A DNA stretch of 64,000 nucleotides from Elephas maximus indicus (lineage: Eukaryota > Chordata > Mammalia > Proboscidea > Elephantidae): NCBI RefSeq assembly GCF_024166365.1, contig NC_064820.1, forward strand, positions 135,304,001 through 135,368,000, written 5' to 3'. Position numbers and translations under genes: made by a program. Below are positions 12,036 to 22,972 of this stretch, in pieces. Every line of letters starts with the position of its first letter. Position 1 is the stretch's first letter. The notes under the pieces were generated by a model, which did not search any database, was not told the DNA's origin, and saw nothing but the letters and a program-made list of their open reading frames with translations.

Positions 12036-12404
12036 GCTCAGTGTGTAAATTACACTTTTAATGGCTTGATATATTTAGTGTACCTTCTTCCCTCTCACAC
12101 AAAAATAAATGTTCTTTCATCATCATCAGAATCCAGTCTGTCACTACGTACCTACACAGACAGAAAACATAAGTGGTACAGAAATTGCAAGTTAGCATCT
12201 GCTATGTCCCTGGGTTCCTGCTGCTGAATTCAAAATCTGTAATTATCAAAGATGAAAACCAAAACAAAGCCAAGAATGAAAATGAAAATGCTCCCAAGGA
12301 GAGCAGAAAGAATTAGAGAATTAGCCTTAATCACTGAACTTTATATCTAACTCAATAAAAGCGAAAGACACTCTCTAGCCAATACAATGGCTAAAAACTC
12401 CAGA

Positions 12405-12505
12405 AAGCAAGGATTATGTTTTTATTCTTTAGGTGCCTAACACAATGCCTTAATCCAGTGGGGGAACTCAAAGCCATTTCATTGAATGAATGGTTAAATG
12501 AATAT
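12405..12505 (+). repeat. LINE L2 (or MIR) 3' end fragment
   Basis: Shows 'taggtgcctaacacaatgcc' followed by 'attgaatgaatggttaaatg', the usual L2/MIR end pattern. Confidence 0.5.
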
Positions 12506-12736
12506 ATGGCTTTCCCACTGTATATAGGGTATTGATTGAGACATCTACTCAACTTGTCAGACATCCTTGCTGCTCCTTCAAAGAGACCCTTCCTCTGGCC
12601 ACATTCAATACCCTAAGCACTGAATTGATGTTTTCTTGGTAGAGGATTTTGAAGGGGGTATAAAAAGTCAATAAAGAAATCATTAAGGGGATGCTAAAGG
12701 GTAGTTCATAAACCATCTCCCTTAGACAGTGGTTCC

Positions 12737-13252
12737 TCACTTATTTATTTAGTGCTGCTATAACAAATTTTTTAAGTGGATGGCCTCAACAAAAAGAAAT
12801 TTACTCTCTCACAGTCCAAGAGGCTAGAAGTCTGAATTCAGGGTACCAGCTCCAGGGGAATGCTTTCTCTGTCTGTTGGCTCTGGGAGGTCTTTGTCATC
12901 AATATTCCCCTGGCCTAGGAGCTTCTCAGCACAGGAACCTTGAATCCAAGGGACATGCTATACGCCTGGCTTTGCTTTCTTGGTGGTAAGAGGTCTCCCT
13001 GTCTCTCTGCTCGCTTCTCTCTTTTATATCTCAAAAGAGATTGGCTTAAGACACAACCTTGTAGATTGAGTCCTTCCTCATTAATATAACTGCCTCTAAT
13101 CCTACCTCATTAATATCGCAGAGGTAGAATTTACAATACATAGGAAAATCACATCAGATGACAACATGGTGGACAATCACACAATACTGGGAATCATGGC
13201 CTAGCCAAGTTGATGCGTATTTTGGGGGGACACGATTTAATCCATGGCAATA
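12737..13252 (-). repeat. MaLR-type LTR, reverse orientation
   Basis: It matches the LTR at 39062-39576 along its whole length: for example 'agtgctgctataaca', 'gtaccagctccaggggaa', 'ttcttggtggtaagaggtc', and 'gggaatcatggcctagccaa'. In reverse complement it has the general layout of MLT1-like LTRs, so it belongs to one LTR family with two members here. The ends are worn and no target duplication was identified. Confidence 0.8.
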
Positions 13253-13258
13253 GGTGTG

Positions 13259-13380
13259 AATCACAATCAGCTGGGCAATTTTTCTAACTACTCAAGACTA
13301 CTGCAGCCCCAAAATACTGATTAACGAATCCCAGGTGATTCTGATGCATAGCCCAGATCAGAAGTATTGTTGTAGAATCT
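13259..13380 (+). repeat. MER5A-like hAT transposon fragment
   Basis: Contains the MER5A signature: 'gaatcacaatcagctgggca' near the start and 'aatcccaggtgattctgatg' at 13327-13346. It is a short non-autonomous hAT-Charlie element, directly between an LTR and RTE copy B. Confidence 0.7.
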
Positions 13381-13421
13381 TGAAGGTTGCCAAAGATATG
13401 AGACTTACATCTGGTATGTGT

Positions 13422-14084
13422 AACAAAAATCCTTACAACTGAACCAATAAACAACATCATGATAAATGGCAAAGAAATTGAAATTGTCAAGGATTGTATT
13501 CTTCTTGGATCCACAAACAATGCCCATGGAAGAAGCAGTCAAGAAATCAAATGACATATTGCATTGGTCAAATCTGCAACAAAAGATCTCTTTAAAAAAA
13601 AAGAAAAGATGTTACTTCGAGGATTAAGAATGTGCCTGACCCAAATATTTTCCATTGCCTCATATGCATGTGAAAGCTGGACAACGAATAAGGAAGGCTG
13701 AAGAAGAATTGATGCATTTGAATTATGGCATTAGCTTAGAATACTGAATATACCACGGTCTGCTAGAGGAACAAATTTATCTGTCCTGGACGAAGTACAG
13801 CCAGAATATTCCTTGGAAGCTAGTAAGCGTGCTTCATTTACTCTGGACACATCGGCAAGAGAGGTCAATCGCTGGAGAAGAGTGTCATGATTGGTAAAGT
13901 AGAGGGTCAGCAGAAAAGAGACACTCGATGAGATGGACTGACACAGTGGCTGAGACAACGGGCTCAAACAGCAATGATTGTGAGGATGGAGCATAGCTGG
14001 GCAATGTTTCTTTCTGTTTCTTTCTGTTACACACAAGGTCACGACAAGTCAGAGCCCACCCCACAGCAGCTAACAATAATATGT
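13422..14084 (+). mobile_element. RTE/BovB-type LINE, 3' fragment (copy B)
   Basis: This is the sense-strand counterpart of copy A: 'caaggattgtattcttcttg' followed by 'gatccacaaacaatgcccat' corresponds to the FLGST(I/N)NAHG coding segment of copy A. The region 13700-13960 corresponds to the protein C-terminus, and it ends with a degenerate tail 'cagcagctaacaataata'. The reading frame is broken many times. Confidence 0.88.
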
Positions 14085-14086
14085 GC

Positions 14087-15849
14087 TCTTCCTGCACCCA
14101 TGACAAATATCACTAATTGATTCACTAATTGATCACTGCCCCCTTATCCACAGAGCCAATCCTTCCTAAGAATTCTTCTCAATACTGCACTTCAAGCAGC
14201 CATTATCAATTGATCAAGGTTGAAAAGTAAAATGAAAGCCATTTGTTATCCTAGACTGTGATCACGGTATTTCTCTAAATTGTGATCGTGAGATTTCTAC
14301 ATTTTTCAAAGTGAGCTTATGAATGTAGGTTTTACAAGGTAGTGATGTGCATGGCGTTCCTGGGGTTGTACACAGCACCAACAGTTTTAGATAGGGAGTA
14401 TGTGATGCGTGAGGCCTTGGAGGCCTCGGTCAGGCCAATGCTGGGAGAAAGGACACCAGGGCTGCAATTATGCAAAGTGGCCAGCCCATGGAGGTCAGGG
14501 CTGAGGGAGGCTCCCCGTGAACCAGCACTGGGAGACGGTCTGAGCCAGTCCCAGCAAACCATCAGTCTAAGGACTAGGGGGCGGGGAGAATAAAGAATGT
14601 CCTTACCGCCTGTCTTAAGTAGTAATAGGATTTCTTTTCCTTCTTTTTGTTCTGTGATTTTCTCTTTACCCTTTATTTTTCAATTGTCAACGAATACATG
14701 CTTTGAATGATCTAGGTTTTTTGACATATCCCCAAGCGCAGGGCTCCAAGCATGACACTGGTCCTCATAAATGACATGCCTGGATTTGTGTGCAGTGCAC
14801 AAATTTCAGAGCAAAATTGGGTATCTGTGCAATAAAAACCAACAGTAAAATATCATGAAATCAGGCATAAAGATGTCTAACAGCTTGCTGAGTTTTTTAA
14901 ATGAATGTTTTGCTCTTTAATACTGACTTTATAATTGCTTTATGAAAAATTAATAAAATACACAGTATATGCACAAGGCTATTGTCTATAGCATTTTTAT
15001 AAAAGAAAAACAGAAACAAATGCTTATTAATATGGTCCCAGGGTACTAGTTACATAAGTCATAGCAGCTCCATGCAAAAAAGTTGAGAAAGCACTTACGG
15101 ACTAATATGGTCAGATCATCAAGATAATAAATGAAATGAAAATAGAAAATAATGAGTATTGTATGCTACCATTTTTGTAAAAAAGAGGGAGACAGAATAT
15201 ATATACACTAAATGTACAATATTTGCTTGCCTGTGGATGAAATGTCTCTGGAAGAATACACATAAACTAAGTACAGCAGTTGTCTGTGGAAGGGAAACTG
15301 CGAATATAAGATACTGGGTAAGAAGACTTTTCTTCTTTATATATCCTTTTAGATGTTTTTCTTAAATTTTCAACCATGGAAATATTTTCCATCATCTTTC
15401 CAATGTGTAGTCCTGAACTTCAGAGACCAGAAAGCTGTCAAGTCCTTCCCAGACTCCCTTGCAGCGGGAGATCTCAATGTGATTAAGGTTTTGTCAACTC
15501 AATGTACATTCATGAGATGTGGAAGATGGAAGCAGATGAAGACCATCTTCCTGCTGCTTTGGACTGTGGCTGCTGGCAATCAAGGCCATGAGTGTGCAGA
15601 GGCAATTGTGATATAGGTGGTGGCAGCTGGACACATTGTTCCAGTGCCCAGTGTGTGTGTATCTGTGTGTAAAGAGACATACAAATTGCACATGTGAAGA
15701 ATGTTGATAGCAAACATTTTGTTACATATATATTTACTACAGTTAAAAAGAGACAATTCATATTTCAAATAAAATCCCAGGAACAGAAGACTAATTCAAA
15801 TATGCTTTATTCTTTTTTTTCATTTAACTCAAAATAGTTAATAACCAAA
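14087..15849. other. Gene-free stretch, no clear repeat
   Basis: The part 14340-14600 is locally GC-rich and holds overlapping ORFs on both strands (83 and 76 residues) that match no family known to me. It lacks an evident splice context and is left uncalled. The part 15370-15640 might be a worn transposon. The rest is AT-rich single-copy DNA. Confidence 0.5.
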
Positions 15850-16252
15850 ACACTTAAAAAATATTTCCAATACTTGACTATACAGTTATTTTTGGTTGAT
15901 GACACTTGATTAGTTTTGTTTCCCAGAAGTAGTAACAACCTATCATAAAACGTATCTTTAAGAGTTTGCACAGGCTTTAAACCTATACATTTAGTTCCTA
16001 ATCAAAAGGCATGATTTAGTTGTTAGTTTTGATTCTACACATATGTCTCCCACATAAAAAAAAAAAAAATTTTTTTTCCACATAGAAGCTTAATAAAACT
16101 AATAACCATAAATAGGCTAATCATTAGTTTTCAATGAAATGCCCAAATATAGCACACACATACAGGTAACATATATGCTTTTACCCTTTATAAGAAACAT
16201 GTAAGATAAATATGACTGTCTGTTTGAAGTAGAGTTATATCATAAACACTTT
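15850..16252 (+). repeat. Local diverged duplication, copy 1
   Basis: This segment aligns, in the same orientation, with 21828-22125 plus 22343-22410. Shared words include 'tttggttgatgacacttgat' (15890-15910 against 21867-21886), 'cctaatcaaaag' and 'gcccaaata'. It is AT-rich and matches no repeat family I can name. RTE copy C is inserted at its right end. Confidence 0.7.
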
Positions 16253-16653
16253 GTTGTTGTTGTTGATAGGTGCTGTCGAGCTGGTTCCAACTCATATTGA
16301 CCCTATGTACAAAAGAATGAAACACTGCCCAGTCCTGCACCATCTTCACAATCGTTGCTATGTTTTAGCCCACTGTCGCAGCCACTGTCTTAATTCATCT
16401 CGAGGGTTTTCCTCTTTTTCACTGACCCTCTATTTTACCAAGCATGATGTCCTTCTCCAGGGACTGGTCCCTCTGAATAACATGTCCAAAGTACATGAGA
16501 AGGGGTCTTGCCATCCTCGCTTCTAAGGAGCATTCTTGCTGTTACTTCTTCCAGGACAGATTTGTTCACTCTTTTGGCAGTTCACTGTATAGTCAATATT
16601 CTTCGTCAACACCATCATTCAAACGCATCAATTCTTCTTCAGTCTTCCTTATT
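16253..16653 (-). mobile_element. RTE/BovB-type LINE, 5'-truncated (copy C)
   Basis: A clean 5'-truncated insertion flanked by a perfect 11-bp target duplication ATAAACACTTT (16242-16252 and 16654-16664). On the minus strand it ends in (CAA)n at 16253-16265 and contains the 3' UTR word GATGGTGCAGGACTGG (complement at 16329-16344), shared with copy E and with the SINE at 36674. Confidence 0.93.
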
Positions 16654-16664
16654 ATAAACACTTT

Positions 16665-17684
16665 AACTTACATTATTTCAATATATGAGGTAAGTGAAAA
16701 GGAAATGATAAGGAAAATAACATTTAATGCTGTGGCAATTCCACTTACTCAATGAGTGTATCCCCTCAAGTAAACCAAGGTGAGTATTATCGATCTGGGA
16801 TCCCCTCTGTCAGTTCACTTCTGCCTCTCAGAGGACAGGCTTCCTGTAGGCTGAGTGTGAGTCTCGTGTTTAAAGGTCTGTGTTTCTTATATAAAATGGC
16901 CCCTGACAAACACCGAAAACTTCATTTGGTCTTCAGCTGAAGAAATAGTCATTTCTTGCAACACTGGAGAAAAAGCTCATTGTGGTGGATGTACAGATTT
17001 CTAATATGGGGCCTTCCTAAAGGGCTTTCAAAGATAATCTTGATAAGATTCCATTTTATCTCATGGGCTGATGCTAGAAACTAACCCCTAGTATGATGCA
17101 ACTCCACTATGATGTAAGTAAAAAGCTATGATTCCTAAAATGCCATGATATCCTCAGTATAATTTAATTTCCAGTTTAGTTCCTTCCTCACAATTAGCAC
17201 GGTGTGTTTCTGTCACACTTGCCTGGAGCCAGCACTTCAGAATGTACCCATCACTAGCTGAGAAAATCTCACGGTGAAAAGATTAGTGTGTCACAAAATC
17301 TGAACAAAAAAGTTGTATCCGTCTGAGTCCAGATATGATTTTCAATTAGCAAATGGTGCTGCTGGAGCAGTGGGTAGCTCTGTTTTGTTATACTCGGTGC
17401 TCCCAGCGATGTCCTGTGGCTTCTTTTTCACAGGTTTCTAAGTTGGTAGCTACATTCTACTTCTTTACCACTTGGCCTTAACCTAACCACTATCCTGGTT
17501 CAGTTTCTATTTTTAAAAGCACCATTCTTAATGGAAACATCCCTGCCCTGAATTAAGCTGGGACTGTGAATTTTACCACTAGCTAGAGATGTTATGCCAT
17601 AGAGTTAGGCTAATTTGGTAGATATCAATTTCCTTGACAATGACTTCTCAACTTGCTTTAGCTTCTTTTAGCCACGTAGGATTT
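16665..17684 (-). other. SNX24: SNX24 3' UTR and downstream flank
   Basis: Repeat-poor DNA directly after the SNX24 stop codon. A candidate polyadenylation signal ATTAAA occurs on the minus strand at 17163-17168, about 520 bases past the stop. No AATAAA occurs on this strand between 16665 and 17684, and the next one is near 15806. The true transcript end cannot be set from sequence alone. Confidence 0.5.
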
Positions 17685-17752
17685 CTACCTGGGCTGGACG
17701 TGAGGGTAAAATATCCCATGGAGAACTCCTTCAATAACCACATTTGGACAAT
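17685..17752 (-). CDS. SNX24: SNX24 terminal coding exon
   Basis: This exon encodes the C-terminal tail of sorting nexin 24, a small cytosolic PX-domain protein that binds phosphoinositides and takes part in endosomal sorting. The acceptor is a pyrimidine-rich tract ending in AG at 17753-17754. The exon starts in phase to complete the codon begun by exon 27543-27607, giving Asp. It reads DCPNVVIEGVLHGIFYPHVQ, then Pro-Arg and a TAG stop at 17685-17687. As I remember the human protein, it has Phe at the second position (residue 149) and Leu where Val stands near the end. The rest agrees, including length to residue 169. Confidence 0.95.
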
Positions 17753-19164
17753 CTGAAAAACAAAAGAAAAACTGCTTTTCTCATGTACATTGATAAAATA
17801 TAATTTCTGTAGAATTTAACACGGTAAGGCCTGCTATAACCGAACGCTCCACAGTGCCGGGCAGTCTGTCCTTGTTCAGGGTATGCTATCAGCCATGCTG
17901 CGGCCTAAAGCCATGTTACTGCACTGCCAGGTGCTGCGGAATGCACGGCCAGATTTGTAGCTTATTGATTTAAGGGATGTTCTAATGGTTAATGCTGCTA
18001 GGCCCCGGCTCTTTATCTGAATGTTTTCTCACAAGAAAGATGGATTACACTGGCAATTCAATTTCTAACAAAATCTCAATATACTTGAAGGAATTCCAAG
18101 ATTTCTACTGGGAATACTTCGCTGCAGTTTTTCCATTGCGGTTTACAGCAGCATTTAGTCCAAGATGTCTTAGAGGATGCTTGTTCCATTACAGCAGCTT
18201 CTGGAGGGCAGTAAGACGGGAACCTGTCTTCCTAAATTTAAAAGGGCAAATTTCCCACAAAAGCCATATGGTCAACCTTGAAAAAACCAGCTACATTTTT
18301 AGAGGAGATACAAAGGAAACCCAGGGGTGCATGGTATGCTGTTCCACATTCTAGTTATCAGAGCAGGTAAAATATGAATGGACTACTTGAACAGAGGAAA
18401 AACCAATTTATTGCATGGCTCAGAAATTCAATGTTTGAACTTCAATCTGCACATAATTCTACCCAGGAACTTGTTAAAACCGAAGACTTAAAATAAATAT
18501 AGTTATTATATAAGGAAATTAAGTGGTCTAAAACTTTAATAAGACAAAAAAAAAAAAGCTTATTTCTTTATCCAATCTGTATAGAGTACCTACTATATGA
18601 AACCACCTAAAGGGAGATTAGATCTCATCAGGGAGGGCAGCAATGGACAGGAATGGACAAGAATTCTGGCTTTATCTAGAAAGCAATGAGAAGCTATTAC
18701 AGGATTGTAAGCAGAGGAAAACACATCAGATGGTGTTTTGAAAAGTCTCTGGCTGTCATTCAGAGACTACTGGAGCAAGTTAAAGTAGACACAAGGAGAG
18801 CAGCTCAGCTGCTACTGCAGTAGACGTGGGAAGTGAGGGCAGCCTGACGAGAGCAGCGGTCGGAAGATGGAGAAAAGTGAATGGCTTCTAGAAAAACGAA
18901 GGACATCACCTGGATGGCCTCGTGGTGGATGAGACGTGACTGGTGAGGCAAAGGCAGAAGTCAATGATGCTTCTTAGGTTTCCACCTTGCCTAACCAGAC
19001 GAGTAGTGAGAGAAGACCAGCTATAAGACTCAGAATGGGAATAAAATAGAAGACAGTCAGTTCTGGACTTACAGACTTGAGGGACCCTTGAAACTTGCCA
19101 AAGGGGAAGCCAAGTAAGTAGGTGAATACAGTGTTAAGTTCGGCTCAGCAAATATTTATTGGGA
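17753..19164. other. SNX24 intron, mostly single-copy
   Basis: This intronic stretch lies between the last exon and the repeats at 19.2 kb. A 120-residue plus-strand ORF (17992-18354) matches nothing I know, has no splice or promoter context, and is not called. From about 18640 to 18990 the sequence resembles an old non-coding mammalian repeat, with phrases such as 'gcaatgagaagctattacag'. No named family is assigned. Confidence 0.5.
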
Positions 19165-19345
19165 AGCATCTGTGTCCTGGATCAGTCACTTAATAGCTGT
19201 GTGAACTTAGGTGAGTTATTTGACATCTCTGTACCTCAGTTTCGTTAACTGTGAAATGGATCTCACAACCTACCTCATCGATTGTTGTAAAAACTGACGA
19301 GTAAAACAAAGTACTTAGACCTGAGCTTGGCATGCAGTATCAGCC
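19165..19345 (+). repeat. MIR SINE, sense
   Basis: Typical MIR text: 'gtgtgaacttaggtgagtta', then 'cctcagtttcgttaactgtg', then 'gaaatggatctcacaaccta'. MIR is an ancient, inactive tRNA-derived mammalian SINE. Confidence 0.85.
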
Positions 19346-19449
19346 ATCATTATGCACTACGTACCGTTCTGATTACTACAAATATAGTAAAAGTCCTTGC
19401 CCTCAGGGAACTTACATGATAATCTGGAAGACAAGGAAATAAACAAATG
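19346..19449 (-). repeat. LINE L2 3' end, interrupted by Tigger1
   Basis: The text 'gtccttgccctcagggaact' followed by 'gacaaggaaataaacaaatg' is the complement of the L2 3' end. It stops exactly where the Tigger1-like element begins. Confidence 0.6.
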
Positions 19450-21814
19450 CAGGCATAATTCATTTTATCGCCCTTCACTTTACTGTGCTTCGCAAGTATT
19501 GTGTTTATTACAAATTGAAGGTTTGTGTTGAACAAATCTATCGGTGCCATTCTTCAAACAGCATGTGCTCACTTCCTGTCTCTGTCACGTTTTGGTAATT
19601 CTCACAATACTTCAAACTTTTTCCTCATTATTATATTTGCTATGGTGATCTGTGATCAGTGATCTTTGATATTATCATTGTAATTGTTTTTGGATGCCAA
19701 GAACCAAGCTCATATAGATGGCAAATTTAATCGATAAATGTTGTGCGTGTTCTGACTGCTCCACAGGCTAGCCATTCCCGTTTCTCTCCCTCTCCTGGGG
19801 CCTCCCTATTCCCTGAGACACAATAGGATTGAAATTAGGCAAATTAATAACCCTACAATGGCCTCTAAGTGTTCAAGCGAAAGGAAGAGTTGCACGTCTT
19901 TTTAAATCAAAAGCTAGAAATGATGAAGCTTAGTGAGGAAAGCATGTTGAAAGCCAGGATAGGCTGCAAGTTAGGCCTCTTGCACCAAACAGTTAGCCAA
20001 CTTGTGAACGCAAAGGAAAAGTTCTTGAAGGAAATTAAAAGTGCTATTCCAGTGAACACACAAATGACAAGAAAGCAAAACAGCCTTATTGCTGATATGG
20101 AGAAGGTTTTAGTGGTCTGGACATAAGATTAAATCAGCCACAACATTCCCTTAAGCCAAAGCCTAATCCAGAGCAAGGCCCTAACTCTCTTCAATTCTAT
20201 GAAGGCTGAGAGCGGAGAGAAGCTTCAGAAGAAAAGTTTAGTTGGAAGCACTCAGAGGTTGGTTCACAAGGTTTAAGGAAAGCAGCCGTCTCCATAACAT
20301 AAAAGTGCAAGGTAAAGCAGCAGGTGCCAACGTAGAAGCTGCAGGAAGTTCTCCAGAAAATCTAGCCAAGATAACTGATGAAGGGGCTAGAGTAAAAACA
20401 GAGTTTCAGTGCAGACAAAACAGCCTTCTCTTGGAAGAAGATGCCATCTAGGACTTTCACAGCTAGAGAGGAGTCAATGCCTGGCTTTAAAGCTTTAAGG
20501 GACAGCCTGACTCTCTTGTTAAGGGTTAATGCAGCTGGTGACTTTAAGCTGAAGCCAAAGATCATTTTTTACCATCCTGAAAATTCTAGGGTCCTTAAGA
20601 ATTATGCTAAATCTACTCTGCCTGTGCTCTATAAATGGAGTAACAAAGCCTGGATGACAGCACATCTGTTTACGACATGGTTTACTGAATATTTTAACCT
20701 CACTGTTGAGACCTACTGCTTAGAAAAAAGGATTCCTTTCAAAATATTACTGCTCATTGACAAGGCACCTGGTTACCCAAGAGCTCTGATAGGGATATAC
20801 AAGGAGATTAATGTTGTTTTCATGCTGCTAACACAACATCCATTCTGCAGCCCATGGATCAAGGAGCTATTTCGACTTTCAAGTCTTATTCTTTAAGAAA
20901 TACATTTCATAAGGCTGTAGCTGCTGTAGACAGTGATACCTCTGATGAATCTGGGGAAAGTACATTGAAAACCTTCTGGAAAGGATTCACTGTTCTACAT
21001 GCCATTAAGAACATCCGTGATTCACAGTAGGAGATCAAAATATCAACAGTAACAGGAGTTTGGAAGAAGCTGATTCCAACCCTCATGGATGACTTTGAGG
21101 CATTCAAGACTTCAGTGGAGGAAGTAACTGCAGATGTGGTGCAAACAGCAACAGAACCAGAATTAGAAGCTGAGCTTGAAGATGTGACTGAATTCCTGCA
21201 ATCTCATGATAAAACTTCAACGGAAGTTGCTTCTTTTGGATGAGCAAATAAAGTGGTTTCTTGAGATGAAATCTAGTCCTGAAGATGCTCTGAACATTGT
21301 TGAAATGACAACAAAGATATTACCTAAACTTAGTTGCTAGAGCAGAGGCAGGGTTTGAGAGGACTGATTCCAATTTTGAAAGAAGTTCTACTGTGGGTAA
21401 AATGCTATCAAACAGCAGGGTATACTACAGAGAAATCTTTCAGGAAAGGAAGAATCGATCAGTGAGGCAAACTTCACTGTTGTCTTATTTTAAGAAGTTA
21501 CCACAGCCACCCTAACCTTCTTTAACCAGCACCCTGATCAGTCAGCAGCCATCAACACTGAGGCAAGACCCTTCACCGGTGAAAGATGACAACTCGCTGA
21601 AGGCTGAGATGATGGTTAGTATTTTTAATCAATAAATTATTTTTAATCAAGGTATATACTTTTTTTTTTGAACATAATGCTATTGCATACTTAACAGACT
21701 ACAGTATAGTACAAACATGACTTTTATACACAGTGAGAAACCAGAGAAATTTGTGTGACTCACTTTATTGTGGTAGTCTAGAACCAAACTCACAATATCT
21801 CTGAGGTATGCCTT
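19450..21814 (+). mobile_element. Tigger1-like DNA transposon, nearly full length
   Basis: A 2365-bp Tc1/mariner-superfamily (pogo-like) transposon. The left end opens CAGGCATAATTC. The right end reads GAGGTATGCCT, the complement of the Tigger1 start CAGGCATACCTC as I remember it. TA follows at 21815-21816, consistent with TA target duplication, though the left TA is mutated. The interior carries a broken transposase gene. My recollection of the human Tigger1 consensus matches along the whole length, and its usual size is about 2.4 kb. Confidence 0.92.
19862..21515 (+). pseudogene. Tigger1 transposase remnant
   Basis: The intact protein would be a pogo-type transposase: an N-terminal CENP-B-like helix-turn-helix pair and a DDE catalytic domain. 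Open pieces are 19869-20126 (N-terminal, beginning [20 protein letters not shown]), 20242-20451, and 20441-20896 in another frame. The last carries part of the DDE domain, including [13 protein letters not shown], where the family normally has an Asp-Asn-Ala-type motif around the second catalytic Asp. Stops at 20124, 20450 and 20894 and several frame changes make it non-functional. Confidence 0.85.
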
Positions 21815-21827
21815 TAAATAAAATAAG

Positions 21828-22410
21828 GTTTTAAAAATATCTCCAATACATGAGGATCCAGTTGCTTTTGGTTGATGACACTTGATTTCTTAGTTTCTGC
21901 TTTTTTTCCAACATGAAGTAACGTAATTTTTCATGAATATATCTTTAAAATTTCGCAATAGGCCTTAAATCTGTATATTTATATCCTAATCAAAAGCAAC
22001 GATTTAGCTCAATTAGCTTTAATTCTAAATGTACTTCTCCCACACAGAAGCATATTAAAACCCATAGCTATAAATAGAGCTGTTGATTAATTGTAAGTGA
22101 AGTGCCCAAATAGGGCATACTACATGGGAGTCCCTAGGTGGCACAGTCAAATGCTTGACTACTAACCAAAAGGTTGGCAGTTCAAACCTACCCACAGGAG
22201 CCTTGAGAGAAAGACCTGGCAATCTGCTTCCAAAAGGTCACAGCCTTGAAAACCCTATGGAGCACAGCTCTACTCTGACACACATGGGGTCATCATAAGT
22301 AGGAATCAACTTGATGGCAACTGGTTTTTTTTTTTTTTTTGGTACATATAAATACCGTATCATTCAAAACATAAAAGCCTATTTGAAGTTAGTGAAATTA
22401 TATTATAAGC
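21828..22410 (+). repeat. Local diverged duplication, copy 2, split by a SINE
   Basis: This is the partner of 15850-16252. The two parts 21828-22125 and 22343-22410 flank an AfroSINE. The right part ('tatttgaagttagtgaaatt') aligns with 'tgtttgaagtagagttatat' of copy 1. Its left edge abuts the Tigger1-like element, so the original left boundary is unclear. The final bases may overlap the start of the L1 3' UTR that follows. Confidence 0.65.
22126..22342 (+). mobile_element. AfroSINE, longer-body subfamily
   Basis: It runs from 'gggagtccctaggtggcaca' to 'acttgatggcaactgg' and a T-rich end. Short target duplication TACAT lies at 22121-22125 and 22343-22347. It contains the 'ctgcttccaaaaggtcacag' body block. 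Confidence 0.92.
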
Positions 22411-22774
22411 ATAAAAGGAGGAAACGGAATGCACGGCAAATTGCCTCTATGATCAATTGTCTCCTTTGCCACGAGACCAGAAGAAGTGGATGGCACCCAG
22501 CTACCATTACTGAGCAATTTGAAAAAAGATTCTATAGAATAATCCTGATCATTAGGGAGAAAATGCAGAATAGAATTTCAAATTCTCATGGACTCCAGAC
22601 TTTCTAGAGCTATGGAGGCTGGATGAACCCCTGAAACTATTGATCTGAGATAATCTTTAAACTTTAAACGAAAAATATCTCCTGGAGTCTTCTTAAAACC
22701 AAATAATAGTTTCACTTAATTTGTAAAGAATGTCTGACTTGAGCATTATGCTCTTTTAAGAACTGTCTATATGG

Positions 22775-22935
22775 AAACAACCCTGGTGGCATAGTCTTTA
22801 AGAGCTATGGCTCCTAATCAAAAGGCCAGCAGTTCAAAACCAACAGGCTTGGAAACCCTGTGGGGCAATTCTACTCTGTCCTACAGAGTCGCTATGAGTC
22901 AGAATCGACTCAACAGCAACAGGTTTGGTTTTTTT
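22775..22935 (+). mobile_element. AfroSINE, short subfamily
   Basis: Complete: 'aaacaaccctggtggcatag' head, 'ctatgagtcagaatcgactc' tail, T-rich end. It has a 7-bp target duplication TATATGG (22768-22774 and 22936-22942), and sits inside the L1 3' UTR. Confidence 0.93.
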
Positions 22936-22972
22936 TATATGGGAACAACTGACAACAGCAACATAGGGAACA

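Noticed and set aside
14340..14600. GC-richer island as a promoter or exon
   Set aside because: Too few CpG, overlapping ORFs on both strands, and no splice sites or TATA/Inr context.
1..17000. PPIC (cyclophilin C), the gene next to SNX24 in human
   Set aside because: I looked for coding text of the cyclophilin fold on the plus strand and saw none. It probably lies beyond the left edge.
17992..18354. 120-residue plus-strand ORF as a gene
   Set aside because: It lies antisense in an SNX24 intron, matches no family known to me, has no splice or promoter context, and the length is within chance for 64 kb of sequence.
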